From: a virus
Direction: 5' to 3' (one strand)
Length of the DNA stretch: 30,061 nt
IMG/VR virus record: IMGVR_UViG_3300043331_000908
Span: 1-30,061 of that record
This document shows positions 15,526-23,554 of this stretch, piece by piece (positions within the stretch are counted from its first letter, which is position 1; every line of letters begins with the position of its first letter). The notes beneath the pieces were generated by a model. That model ran no database searches. It was not told the DNA's origin and saw nothing but the letters and a program-made list of their open reading frames with translations. The position numbers were made by a program, and so were the translations under genes.

Positions 15526-15953
15526 CAGTCCTCGCTGACCTCGGTCGAGGTCGTGAGCCGCGGCGTCACGCCGGTAGTGACCGCAATGGTCGGGCTGACC
15601 GAGCCGGAGTAGAGCAGCACGCCGGCGCCGCTGGAGAGCGTGCCGATGCCGAAATGCGTGATCGTGTTCGACCCGCTCGACGCCTGCGGAAACTCTATCG
15701 GCGCCACCGGGTTGACGATGCCGCCCGTGACCGTCCAACCGCTGCCCGAGCGCGCCACGGCAACGCGCGCGTAGGAGCCGTAGTCGGCCTCGTTGGACTG
15801 CTGGTTGCCGCCCTCGCCGGGATCGGCCGTGTGCAGGCTCACATAGAGGTTGGTGAGCGGCGAGGAGGCAGCGTTGTCGGCTATGTTGGCAATGGGGGTG
15901 GCGTTGAAGAGCAGCGCGAGCAGCGCCGTCTCCCACGCATTGCTCTTGCTCAT
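15525..15953 (-). CDS. Conserved small virion protein (often annotated as phage tail fibre protein)
   Basis: The 142-aa product opens MSKSNAWETALLALLFNATP and continues with PLTNLYVSLHTADPGEGG, a pair of phrases I recognise from a widespread small phage protein family in which 'LYVSLHTADPG' is nearly invariant. The rest is beta-rich and ends STEVSED. Members are usually annotated as tail fibre or hypothetical virion proteins; the exact role is not known to me. It sits between the LEM-like protein and the LamG-like protein, with ATGA and TGATG overlaps at either end. Confidence 0.8.
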   Translation of the reverse strand: MSKSNAWETALLALLFNATPIANIADNAASSPLTNLYVSLHTADPGEGGNQQSNEADYGSYARVAVARSGSGWTVTGGIVNPVAPIEFPQASSGSNTITHFGIGTLSSGAGVLLYSGSVSPTIAVTTGVTPRLTTSTEVSED

Positions 15954-16465
15954 TGGGCCTTCTCGGCCAGCGCTATCTCGCTCGCCAGCCGCTGCACGCC
16001 CCAGCGGTTGTCGACCTTGATGCCCATCTCCCGCGCCCGGGCACGCAGGGTATCCAGGTCGGGCTCGCCGATCCTGTCCAGCACCTCTCCGATGGGCGGC
16101 TGCTCGCCGGCCGGAGGCGGCGGCAGACCCCCGCCTTCCGGCATCGGCAGGAACACGCCGGCGCTCGCTGCCTCCAGGTCGCCGATGCGCGCCTTCAGCG
16201 CCTCGTTCTGCCGCTTCAGGAAGTCGTTCTCGGCAAGAACGCGCCGGTGCTCGGCGCGCTCCTGCTCGTCGATGGTCGGGGGAGAGACGGCAGGCGACGC
16301 CGCAGGAGCCGCCGCCGGCCGTTCTCCCCCTGTACCCGCCCGCTGCATGTCGGACGGGATCTTCGCCGGGCTGTCGTACCAGCCCTCGGGAAGGCTCTGG
16401 CCTTCCTGCAGCTCGAAAATCCGCTGCTCGCCGCTGCGATAGCCCCAGGTCGGAACCGTCTGCAT
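15950..16465 (-). CDS. Head-associated protein with C-terminal HeH/LEM- or SAP-like helical domain
   Basis: The 171-aa product has a strong AGGAGGT ribosome site before ATG at 16465. The N terminus (TWGYRSGEQRIFELQEGQSL and PEGWYDSP) is a short motif common in phage proteins next to coat genes. A Pro/Ala-rich linker and coiled coil (about 65-105) follow. The last 35 residues (LDTLRARAREMGIKVDNRWG, then VQRLASEIALAEKAQ) match the helix-extended-loop-helix pattern 'L-R-x-x-A-x-x-x-G-I-K-V-D-x-R-W' seen in HeH/LEM-like domains. It lies just after the coat gene. It may bind DNA or join head proteins; that is inference. Confidence 0.75.
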   Translation of the reverse strand: MQTVPTWGYRSGEQRIFELQEGQSLPEGWYDSPAKIPSDMQRAGTGGERPAAAPAASPAVSPPTIDEQERAEHRRVLAENDFLKRQNEALKARIGDLEAASAGVFLPMPEGGGLPPPPAGEQPPIGEVLDRIGEPDLDTLRARAREMGIKVDNRWGVQRLASEIALAEKAQ

Positions 16466-16476
16466 TCTACCTCCTG

Positions 16477-17751
16477 TCAGTCGGTGAGCCGCAAGCCCAG
16501 ATCGGTGTGCAGCACGTCGACACCGAACAGGATGTCGAGACGCCACACCTCGCTGTGCTTGTAGATGTCGCCGCCCTTGGAGAGCGTGAGCGACAAGCCC
16601 TTGCGGCTTCTCTGCTCCCACACCGTGAAGCTCTCCAGCTTCTGCAGGGGCTTCATGATGAGCGACAGCGCCTTCCTGTGGAAGAGCAGGTTCTGGCGGT
16701 ATTGCACGCCGACGGTCGGCGCCGTGCCGCCGAAGATGGGCGTGATGACCGCGTTGTCGGCCGGCGCGGCCGTCACCGTGGCATTGGCCTTGTCGGCCGC
16801 CGTGGCGGACGTGAGCGGGATGATCGGCGGCGTGATCGACACCGTCGCCGCGCCCGCCGTCACCGTCGCGTCGGCCTGCAGGGTGAACCGCCGCAAGCGC
16901 CCGGTCGACTGCAGGGTGCCGGGGTTGACCTCGAAGCAGCCCGCGATCGTGAAGCAGTCGCCGCGCTTCAGATTGTTGGCACCGGAGTTGGTGAGGCCGT
17001 CGATGTTGAGGTTCTGCACCCACGTGTCCTTGGCCAGCGCATAGGTCGTGGCCTGGCCGGCACCGGCAACCAGCACGGTGCCGACCCAGTTGCCAGAAGT
17101 GTGGGTGACGAGCGAGGCCGACTCGTAGGTGTCGAAGTTGTGCAGAGGACCGAGCCGGGTGCGCTCCAGGGCGGCGCGCTCCTTGCCGGTGTTGGCAAGG
17201 CTCTTTATCTGGTCGGCGAACTCCACCTTCATGTCGGGGTTGATGACGGCCGAGCGCCCCGGCATCTCCACCGCCAGGTTGGTGAAGATGGCGCCGCCCT
17301 GCCCCAGCACCTTGGTCACGGTCGCCGGCGTGCCGGGCGTGCCGTAGACGTTGGCGAACTGCCAGTAGAGACCGGAGATCGCCGTCTCCACGTCCTGCGC
17401 CAGCCTGGAGGCTGCCGCGCGGATCGATTCCTCGCCGACACGGCGGATGTCGGCCTCAGTCGTCAGCCCGCGGGCGTCGAACTGGAAGGGCACCGTCTTC
17501 TGGATGTTGAGCTTGATGTCCTTATTGCCGTACACCACGTCCTGCACCAGGCCGGTGATGTCTGGACCGTCGACCGAGACGAAGCGCGCCGGCCGGTCGA
17601 TCGAGACGGTGTCGCCGATCTTGTGGCCGTTGATGGTGCGCCACTCCTTCTCATAGCCGCGCCAGCACAGGTTGCCCATCACCAGCTCGTTCTCGAACCA
17701 GTACAGGGCCTCGTTCGCCACTATCGAGTGGACGTTGAAGTCGTTAGCCAT
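16477..17751 (-). CDS. Major capsid (coat) protein, P22 gp5-like
   Basis: The 424-aa product is very close in length to P22 coat protein (430 aa) and shares its plan. An N-terminal helix (VANEALYWFENELVMGNLCW) leads to GYEKEWRTINGHKIGDTVSI, with a long beta-rich middle. The C terminus (WRLDILFGVDVLHTDLGLRL) resembles the closing strand of that family. It forms the HK97-fold shell. It follows the scaffold gene by 12 bases and precedes the LEM-like head protein. The ribosome site is poor for so abundant a protein (AAGG about ten bases upstream), so translation may depend on coupling to the scaffold gene. Confidence 0.9.
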   Translation of the reverse strand: MANDFNVHSIVANEALYWFENELVMGNLCWRGYEKEWRTINGHKIGDTVSIDRPARFVSVDGPDITGLVQDVVYGNKDIKLNIQKTVPFQFDARGLTTEADIRRVGEESIRAAASRLAQDVETAISGLYWQFANVYGTPGTPATVTKVLGQGGAIFTNLAVEMPGRSAVINPDMKVEFADQIKSLANTGKERAALERTRLGPLHNFDTYESASLVTHTSGNWVGTVLVAGAGQATTYALAKDTWVQNLNIDGLTNSGANNLKRGDCFTIAGCFEVNPGTLQSTGRLRRFTLQADATVTAGAATVSITPPIIPLTSATAADKANATVTAAPADNAVITPIFGGTAPTVGVQYRQNLLFHRKALSLIMKPLQKLESFTVWEQRSRKGLSLTLSKGGDIYKHSEVWRLDILFGVDVLHTDLGLRLTD

Positions 17752-17763
17752 CTGGGGTCAGCC

Positions 17764-18585
17764 TTATTGCAGCTTGTCCCTCCATGCGTGGTAGGCGTCC
17801 ATGTCGTCGCTGTCCGGCCGGTAGCCGGTAGCGGCGCTGCGCCCGCGCACGGTGGGGACGGGGTCCGGAGCCTTGCTCACGACCTTTCGAGATGGACCGG
17901 CCAATCGCTGCGCGATGCGGCCCAGCTCGACGGCGGTCTCGAGCGGTGAAAGCTGCGAAAGGCGCATGGCTTCCGCCGTGTTCTTGCCGAGCCAGTAGGC
18001 GATCTGCGGCCCCTCCGGCATCTGCCGGACGATGTCGAGGCCGTAGCGCGAATACTGGACCTTGTCGGAATAGGCGACCTGCTTGAAGTCGGGCACCGCC
18101 TCCTCGTAGTCGGAGACGCGCGATTCCCAGATCTGATGCCCGGCAAGCGCGGCCTGCTCGGCCGCCGCCGCTGCCTCGGATTTGGCAAGCTCCGCTCGGC
18201 TCTCGCGCGAGGACTGCTTGATGAGCGCCCGCTGGTAGGCCGCATCCGATTCGAACGCGGTCGGATCCAGCTCCTGGAACCTGCCGCCCCTCTCCGCCTG
18301 CTGGCGGTAGTAGTCGGCACGCCTCAAGGCTGCATCCCGCTCGCGCGACAGCGTCTCGATGCGACGCTGAGAGCGCGGCTTCGGCTCCTTCGCAACCTGC
18401 TTGTCCGCTGCTTCGGGCGCGGACTCCCCTTCGGGCTGCTTCGGCTCGACACCCTCACCGGGTGCGCTCCGGGCATCGGACTCCGGTGTCGTCTGCGCAG
18501 CATCCCCGGTACCGGGCTCGACCTGGGGCTGCGAATTGCCGGCAGTTGCGTCGGCCGGCGCGGCGGTATCGTTGTCGTCCTGCAA
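17764..18585 (-). CDS. Scaffolding protein, P22 gp8-like, TTG start
   Basis: The 273-aa product is highly charged. It has a disordered acidic, Pro/Glu-rich N terminus (1-70), coiled coil at about 75-170 (SQRRIETLSRERDAALRRAD onward), and a C-terminal helix with DMDAYHAWRDKLQ that could be the coat-binding end. P22 gp8 (about 303 aa) has the same order of regions. Position immediately before the coat gene is the standard place. The start must be TTG at 18585: an in-frame TGA lies two codons upstream, no in-frame ATG occurs near the N terminus, and GGAG sits six bases before it. A terminator-like hairpin ends 14 bases upstream. Confidence 0.85.
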   Translation of the reverse strand: MQDDNDTAAPADATAGNSQPQVEPGTGDAAQTTPESDARSAPGEGVEPKQPEGESAPEAADKQVAKEPKPRSQRRIETLSRERDAALRRADYYRQQAERGGRFQELDPTAFESDAAYQRALIKQSSRESRAELAKSEAAAAAEQAALAGHQIWESRVSDYEEAVPDFKQVAYSDKVQYSRYGLDIVRQMPEGPQIAYWLGKNTAEAMRLSQLSPLETAVELGRIAQRLAGPSRKVVSKAPDPVPTVRGRSAATGYRPDSDDMDAYHAWRDKLQ

Positions 18586-18598
18586 GGCTCACTCCATG

Positions 18599-18620
18599 AA
18601 AAAACCCGCCTTCCGGCGGG
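18599..18620 (-). terminator. Intrinsic terminator-like hairpin between portal-side genes and scaffold/coat
   Basis: On the minus strand CCCGCC-GGAA-GGCGGG (18620-18605) is followed directly by TTTTTT (18604-18599). This has the form of a rho-independent terminator with a tight tetraloop. A second GC stem lies just upstream (around 18630-18645). There is no room for a promoter between it and the scaffold ribosome site, so it would act as a partial terminator or a processing/stability hairpin rather than an operon end. Confidence 0.7.
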
Positions 18621-18647
18621 CCGTGCGTTCCCCCTGTCGGGGTCGGT

Positions 18648-19130
18648 TCACTCTGGCCGGTAGCGCCCGGGGTCCATCTGGCCCATGCCGCGCCCGCCCA
18701 TGCCCCCCATCGGTGCCGGCTGCTCGCCGCCGAACACATAGTCCTGCGCACCAGGCTCTCCCTGGCCGTATGGCGAGGGCACGCCCAGCGTCTGAGCCAG
18801 ACGCTCGATCATGGCGATACCGCCGTCGGTCTGCGCCTCCGGCGCGCGCGCGGCCGCGGCCAGCATCTGCTGGTACAGCTGCGGCACCTGGTCGGGCGGC
18901 ACGTTGCCCTGCGGCGGCTGCCAGCCCTGGCTCTGCGCCAGCGCCAGCACGTCCCTGATCGCCTGGTCGACCTCGGCGTCGGCCGGCTGCTCCATGCCCT
19001 GCTCCGGTCCCATCGGACCGCGTGCCAGGTCGGCGCCGCTGGGCCCTCCGGGGCCGCCGGGGGCCTGCGTCGGTGTCACCATCCCGCCGCCCATCAAGTC
19101 GGCGCCGCTCATCATTCGGCCCATCGCCAT
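18648..19130 (-). CDS. Gly/Pro/Met/Gln-rich head-assembly region protein, unknown
   Basis: The 160-aa product begins MAMGRMMSGADLMGGGMVTP and ends in a Gly/Met-rich tail (PMGGMGGRGMGQMDPGRYRP). A short helical middle (residues about 55-120, with AIRDVLALAQSQGWQPPQ and QVPQLYQQMLAAAARAPEAQ) is the only likely folded part. No family is recognised. It has an AGAGGA ribosome site, overlaps the upstream gene by 19 bases, and sits between portal and scaffold. It may be a disordered portal- or scaffold-associated factor. The low-complexity ends are Met-rich, unlike its neighbours. Confidence 0.7.
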   Translation of the reverse strand: MAMGRMMSGADLMGGGMVTPTQAPGGPGGPSGADLARGPMGPEQGMEQPADAEVDQAIRDVLALAQSQGWQPPQGNVPPDQVPQLYQQMLAAAARAPEAQTDGGIAMIERLAQTLGVPSPYGQGEPGAQDYVFGGEQPAPMGGMGGRGMGQMDPGRYRPE

Positions 19131-19411
19131 GATTCGATCCTCTTTCGCATGCGCTCCATCTCGGCGCGCCGCTGCAGCTCGCGCAGCATCTCCTGGTAGG
19201 ACAGCTCCGGCTCGCGCGTCCGCTCGTGCGGCCGCCAGCCAGCCGCCATGCGCTCCTGCGGACCGGGCGCAGCATCCCACGGCACCGGCTCCACCTGGCC
19301 CGTGGCCGGGTCGATCAGCCACGACAGAGGCCGCCGCCCGTCGGCAGAGGCCAGCATCGCGCCGCTCGCCGCCGGTCTGCGTGATAGCGACAGGTCGGCG
19401 CCGGTCGGCAC
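19112..19411 (-). CDS. Small helical protein downstream of portal, unknown
   Basis: The 99-aa product starts at GTG (19411), sharing a base with the portal stop (TAGTG). It is Pro/Arg-rich at first (LSWLIDPATGQVEPVPWDAA) and ends with a strongly charged helix (EMLRELQRRAEMERMRKRIE). No family is recognised. The helix could form a coiled coil with the similarly charged portal or scaffold C-terminal regions. The GTG has only a distant AGGG, so translation probably relies on coupling to the portal gene. Confidence 0.65.
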   Translation of the reverse strand: MPTGADLSLSRRPAASGAMLASADGRRPLSWLIDPATGQVEPVPWDAAPGPQERMAAGWRPHERTREPELSYQEMLRELQRRAEMERMRKRIESWRWAE

Positions 19412-21573
19412 TACTTTTCGCCCTTCGGCTTCTTGGGCTCCGGCTTGGTGGCATTGTGCACGTCGACGCGTGCCTTGACCCGCTCGTGCATCGCCTTGGA
19501 GCGGGTGAGCTCGTCGTCGGCGTCGGCCTTGCGGCCTTTGTCGTCCTGGGCCCGGCGCTCGCCTTCGGTCCTCGCGCGCACCAGCTCCGTCTCGGCGCCG
19601 CGCTTGGCGAGATCGGCCGCGTGCTTCTCGTCCTCGCGCTGCTGCTCGCGCGGATCGACGGCATCGCGCTGGCCGGCCTCGATCGTCTCGCGGCGCGCCT
19701 TGGCCTCGGCCAGCCGGGCATTGGCATCGGCCTCGCGGGCCTCGGCCTCCTTCTTGTCGGCGGAAGCCTTCTTCTCGCGGATCTCCTGCTTGACGCCTTC
19801 CACCTGCACCGGATCGGGCGGCGGGGGCGGCTCGTCCGCATCGTCGCCCAGGATTTGCGGCGGCACGGCGCGCTTAAGCCGCTTGCCGATCTTCGCCGCG
19901 CCCGGCCAGTCCTGCTCCTCGGCCACGATGTCGCCGATGATCGAGAACGCCTCCGGGTTGAGCTTCAGGAACTCCACCATCTGCGAGGCGGCTTCCTCGC
20001 GCCGGGTCAGGTAGCTGGGCCCGATCTTCATCGACACGTCGTACTTGCCGGCGGTGATGTCGTGCACCAGCACCGCCTCGCCGTCCTCCTGGTAGGCTAC
20101 CGAGTTGATCGGCACGAAGTGCTCCTTCTCGAACTCGTCGAGAATGCGCACCGTGCGCGAGGTGTCGTACACCTTGGGCGCCAGGTCGATCAGGATGCGG
20201 CCGGTATGGTTCAGGCTTATGCCGAGGTTGTGCGTGAACTCGAAGTTGGCGAGATCGGCCTGGCTCTGGCGCTCGGCAATGGCCCGGCCCGACACCTCGT
20301 TGCCCTGAGCGCCCAGGCTCGGATTGTAGAGCCCGGTCGTCACCTTCACCTCGTCGGAGGCGATGGTCCCCTCCTGCCACAGCGCCGCCGGCGGCTCGGG
20401 CGCGCGCATGCGCTCCGGCTTCAATTGCGGGTTCTCGGGCATGAAGTCGTAGGGCAGGTACGGCCGCGGCGCCTGGTTGGCCGTGTCCCACACGTCCTTG
20501 TAGTTGGCGATCTGCTCCAGCGCCACCAGCCACGGGCTCTTGGCCGCCTGGCCGATCCACTCCGCCGACTGCGAGCGCCAGTAGTTGTACATCTTCTGCG
20601 GGTCGCGGGCGAAGCGCACGATGCCGTGGCGGACGACCGTGTGCTCCTGCGGGATCTCGTTGCCGATGATCGGCACGATCGGAATGTACCTGCCGGCCCA
20701 CTTGTGGGGGCCCTTCAGGACCTCGCGCCCCGACACCAGCATCTGCTCGACGCAGAAGCTCTGTACGGTGCGCTCGCGCACGACCTGGATGGCCGGGTTG
20801 AGCTGCACGACGTTGGTCAGGTCGATCACCCGCCCGTCGGCCAGCTGCCCCAGCTTCCTTTCGTACGGCACCTTCTTCCAGAACTCGGCGACCACCACGA
20901 AGTCGGGCCGGAACCACTGGAAGTTGCCGCCGGGGTTGAAGGTCTGCGAGCCCTGGAAATCGACTGCGGCCGCGCCCGGATAGCGCTTCTTGAACTCCGC
21001 CGTCGGCACGAACTCCAGCACCAGGCAGTTCATGGCGTCGGAGCGGTCCGGCTCCTCGGCACCGGCGTCCCACAAGACCGAGAACGGATGCGGGATCAGC
21101 TTGATCTTGATCTCCTGGTCGAACACGTCGTCGTCGACGTAGTCGGTCAGGATACGGAAGTGGCCGATGCCGCACGCGGCCGCATGGCCGGTGGCGACCG
21201 AGTAGACCCAGGTCGCCATGCTCATGCGCTGGATCTGGCGCATCAGCCCCGCCAGCACCCACGCCGTGCCGGCGTCGGCGTCGCGGTCGACCGGCACGCA
21301 CTTGACGCCCGGCACGCTGAAGCGGACCTGGTTGGCAACCAGCTTCACCGGCTGGATCAGCCGGTTGACGGTGATGACCGGCCTGTCGTCGGCCTCGCGC
21401 TGGCGCCTATCGCGCGGATCCCACTGGTCGCCGGCGAGGAACTGAAGGTCGCGGATGCCCTCGATGCGGTTCTCGCGGTCGAAGTTGTAGTTGGCCTCCG
21501 CGACCTCGACCGCCTCCTTGACCAGCTCGTCGGCGCCGCGCAGGCGGTCACGCGAGACGGCAGCGTAGGCCAT
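19411..21573 (-). CDS. Portal protein, P22 gp1-like
   Basis: The 720-aa product is nearly the same length as P22 portal (725 aa). Residues about 28-85 show the family's start: a 'NYNFDRENRIEGIRDLQFLA' helix, GDQWDPRDRRQREA, then RPVITVNRLIQPVKLVANQV. The central domain contains the wing and crown regions. After residue about 585 a Pro run (DEPPPPPDP) leads into a long Arg/Glu/Ala helix to the end, the place of the extended barrel helix in P22. The twelve-subunit ring is the DNA entry and exit gate and the docking site for the terminase. It follows the Tad2-like gene by 12 bases. Confidence 0.92.
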   Translation of the reverse strand: MAYAAVSRDRLRGADELVKEAVEVAEANYNFDRENRIEGIRDLQFLAGDQWDPRDRRQREADDRPVITVNRLIQPVKLVANQVRFSVPGVKCVPVDRDADAGTAWVLAGLMRQIQRMSMATWVYSVATGHAAACGIGHFRILTDYVDDDVFDQEIKIKLIPHPFSVLWDAGAEEPDRSDAMNCLVLEFVPTAEFKKRYPGAAAVDFQGSQTFNPGGNFQWFRPDFVVVAEFWKKVPYERKLGQLADGRVIDLTNVVQLNPAIQVVRERTVQSFCVEQMLVSGREVLKGPHKWAGRYIPIVPIIGNEIPQEHTVVRHGIVRFARDPQKMYNYWRSQSAEWIGQAAKSPWLVALEQIANYKDVWDTANQAPRPYLPYDFMPENPQLKPERMRAPEPPAALWQEGTIASDEVKVTTGLYNPSLGAQGNEVSGRAIAERQSQADLANFEFTHNLGISLNHTGRILIDLAPKVYDTSRTVRILDEFEKEHFVPINSVAYQEDGEAVLVHDITAGKYDVSMKIGPSYLTRREEAASQMVEFLKLNPEAFSIIGDIVAEEQDWPGAAKIGKRLKRAVPPQILGDDADEPPPPPDPVQVEGVKQEIREKKASADKKEAEAREADANARLAEAKARRETIEAGQRDAVDPREQQREDEKHAADLAKRGAETELVRARTEGERRAQDDKGRKADADDELTRSKAMHERVKARVDVHNATKPEPKKPKGEK

Positions 21574-21585
21574 CTACGGAAGACG

Positions 21586-21816
21586 TTACCAGGTGCCCGG
21601 CACCAGCACCCAATCCTCGGCGATCAGGTCGCTTTGCGAAGCGACCCACGGCACAAGCTCGCCGTCGATTGGGCTCATGAAGATGTAGGGCCGCCGCATC
21701 TTGCTACCAGCGTCGGGGGTCTGCAGGGCGATCCACATGCCCTTGCCGTTCCACCCGTCGCGATAAGCGCGGTCGCCGCGCTTGAGCGCTTCCAGGACTT
21801 GACCGAAATTCAGCAC
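21586..21816 (-). CDS. tad2: Tad2-like anti-Thoeris protein (DUF2829 family)
   Basis: This 76-aa protein has all parts of the DUF2829 pattern: MLNFGQVLEALKRGDRAYRD, GWNGKGM (21-27), PYIFM (43-47) and VPWVASQSDLIAEDW (55-69). A characterised member, Tad2 of phage SPO1, binds and sequesters the cyclic ADP-ribose-type signal made by the Thoeris defence system and so blocks abortive infection. The gene starts at GTG (21816) with AGGAGA six to seven bases upstream. It lies between TerL and portal in the late operon, an odd timing for an anti-defence gene. Family assignment is strong; ligand binding in this copy is inferred. Confidence 0.85.
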   Translation of the reverse strand: MLNFGQVLEALKRGDRAYRDGWNGKGMWIALQTPDAGSKMRRPYIFMSPIDGELVPWVASQSDLIAEDWVLVPGTW

Positions 21817-21829
21817 GCCGTTCTCCTGT

Positions 21830-23212
21830 TCAACCCATCCACCCGCGCCGTCCCGCCCACTTGTCGGTCCACTTTCGTTTCACCACCCGCACCAGCTGCG
21901 GAAACAGCTCCGTCATCCCCCATACCAGCGCATCCATGCGGTCCTTCAAGGTGTCGTCCTCGGCATCGGTCGGGTTGAAGGAGCACATCTGGTCCTCCAG
22001 CGCCGGAAAGGAGCCCACATGGCTCGCCCGCCCCTGCTCGTAGATGGCGCTGATAGGCTCCGCGCGCGTGTACTTGCCCCTCGACGCCGTTACCGCGACC
22101 ACCTTGATGGCCTGCCGCACGCTGCGGATCACGAACGGCACCATGTCGCCGCCGTTGTTGACCTCACACACGATCGCATCCGCGCTGAACAGGTCGTGGG
22201 CCGCCACCGCCAGCTTGCCCCACTTGTCCGGACCCTCGGTCGTCGATGAATCGCCCAGCACATAGCCCCGGTTGTCGGAGCCCAGCCCGCACACCACGAT
22301 GCCGGTCTCCGAGCCGTGCTCGCCGCGCTGGCTCTCCTTGGCCTTGGCGGCCGGATCGACCGCCACCACGATCCGCTTCATGTCCGGCACCTGCTTGAAG
22401 GTGCGCCGGTGCTCGTCCAGGATCGACCGCCGCCACAAGGCGCCCGGCACGTCCTCCAGCAGCTCCGCGTCGAGCTCCTGCCGGCCGAGCCGGGTGCCCG
22501 CATACTTCGCCTTGACCGCGGCCAGGAAGCTCTCGGCCAGGTTCTCGGCATTGTCGTAGGTGCGCCCCTTGGTGACGGCCGTCTTGCCGTCCTTCAGGAT
22601 CGCCTTGAGCACCGGGATCGGCCGCGGCGTCGTCGTCACCATCGCGCGCGGATGGCTGCCGAGCCTGAGCCCGAACTGCAGCATGTCCCAGGTCTCCTGC
22701 GCGTAGCGGTATTTCGCCAGCTCGTCGACCAGCGCGCCGTCGAACTGCGGGCCGCGAAGCTGGTCTGGCTCGGTGCCGTTGTAGAGCGTCGCCACCGCCC
22801 CGCTGGGCCACGTCAACCGGGCCTTGGAGGGCTCGTAGGTGGGCCGGAAAGCCTTCGGATGCACGGCGAGCAGCCCGCTCTCGCCCTCGATCAGAACGTC
22901 GCGCACGTCCTTCGACGTCTCGCCGATGATGGCGATGCGCTTGCGGCGGCCGCCGGCGAGCGGCGTCGCCCCGCATACCTCCTGGCGCAGCCACTCGACG
23001 CCCGAGCGCGTTTTGCCGGTGCCGCGGCCGGCCAGATAGACCCACGTGTTCCAGGCCGTGCCGTCGTTGCCGAACTGGGGCGCCAGCTGCTCGGAGCGCG
23101 CCCACGTCGGCCAGTCGAAGGCCAGCGCCTCCAGCTGCTCGTCGGTCAGGGACGACAGCGCCTCGCTCGCCTCAGCCTCGCTGAGCGTCGCCAGCTCCTT
23201 CGCCAGGCTCAC
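21830..23212 (-). CDS. terL: Terminase large subunit (packaging ATPase and nuclease)
   Basis: The 460-aa product drives DNA into the head and cuts it. Walker A is GRGTGKTRS (62-70) and Walker B is FDGALVDELAKY (157-168, Asp163-Glu164). A TTTP coupling motif is at 193-196. The RNase-H-like nuclease has probable metal ligands Asp286 (VVAVDPAAKAK), Glu350 (AIVCEVNNGG) and Asp427 (DRMDAL). The sequence style is closer to the alphaproteobacterial and gene-transfer-agent terminases than to P22 gp2, although the rest of the head is P22-like. The start is GTG at 23212 with no clear ribosome site, 11 bases after the upstream stop. Confidence 0.92.
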   Translation of the reverse strand: MSLAKELATLSEAEASEALSSLTDEQLEALAFDWPTWARSEQLAPQFGNDGTAWNTWVYLAGRGTGKTRSGVEWLRQEVCGATPLAGGRRKRIAIIGETSKDVRDVLIEGESGLLAVHPKAFRPTYEPSKARLTWPSGAVATLYNGTEPDQLRGPQFDGALVDELAKYRYAQETWDMLQFGLRLGSHPRAMVTTTPRPIPVLKAILKDGKTAVTKGRTYDNAENLAESFLAAVKAKYAGTRLGRQELDAELLEDVPGALWRRSILDEHRRTFKQVPDMKRIVVAVDPAAKAKESQRGEHGSETGIVVCGLGSDNRGYVLGDSSTTEGPDKWGKLAVAAHDLFSADAIVCEVNNGGDMVPFVIRSVRQAIKVVAVTASRGKYTRAEPISAIYEQGRASHVGSFPALEDQMCSFNPTDAEDDTLKDRMDALVWGMTELFPQLVRVVKRKWTDKWAGRRGWMG

Positions 23213-23223
23213 GCGACCAACGT

Positions 23224-23544
23224 TCAGTCGATCTCGGCGTAAACCGTGACGGTCGGGCTGGTGCCGCCGGACAGGGAAACAAGATTGGCGCGCACGGCCT
23301 GAAACGGCATCCCGTTCGGCGCAACGCCTGTGCCGCTCACAAAGCCGCTGCTGTCCGGCGAGTTGATGAAAACATTGCCCGTCATGTGCCAGAAGATGCC
23401 GTCGAGCGTGCCCTCGAGCTGCACCTGGATATCCGGTCCCCCCGTCGTGTAGACATGCGCCTTGATCCCTCCACCCGGCGACGGCCTGAACTCCTGACCG
23501 GGGCCTACCGCCGTCACGTCCTTGAGCGCAAAAGCCAGGGCCAT
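23224..23544 (-). CDS. Small beta-rich virion protein, unknown
   Basis: The 106-aa product has a strong GAGGAGG ribosome site. It starts MALAFALKDVTAVGPGQEFR and is beta-rich throughout, with DIQVQLEGTLDGIFWHMTGN in the middle and PTVTVYAEID at the end, a pattern of small phage proteins that form a single beta-sandwich. It lies between the spike base protein and TerL, so a decoration or spike-attachment role is plausible. No named family is assigned. Confidence 0.75.
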   Translation of the reverse strand: MALAFALKDVTAVGPGQEFRPSPGGGIKAHVYTTGGPDIQVQLEGTLDGIFWHMTGNVFINSPDSSGFVSGTGVAPNGMPFQAVRANLVSLSGGTSPTVTVYAEID

Positions 23545-23554
23545 GCCTGCCTCC

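Noticed and set aside
18811-21978. Plus-strand open frame of over 1000 codons opposite portal
   Set aside because: It lies antisense to a clear P22-type portal and its neighbours; its composition is shadow-like (His/Arg/Leu/Val rich) and it has no recognisable domain.
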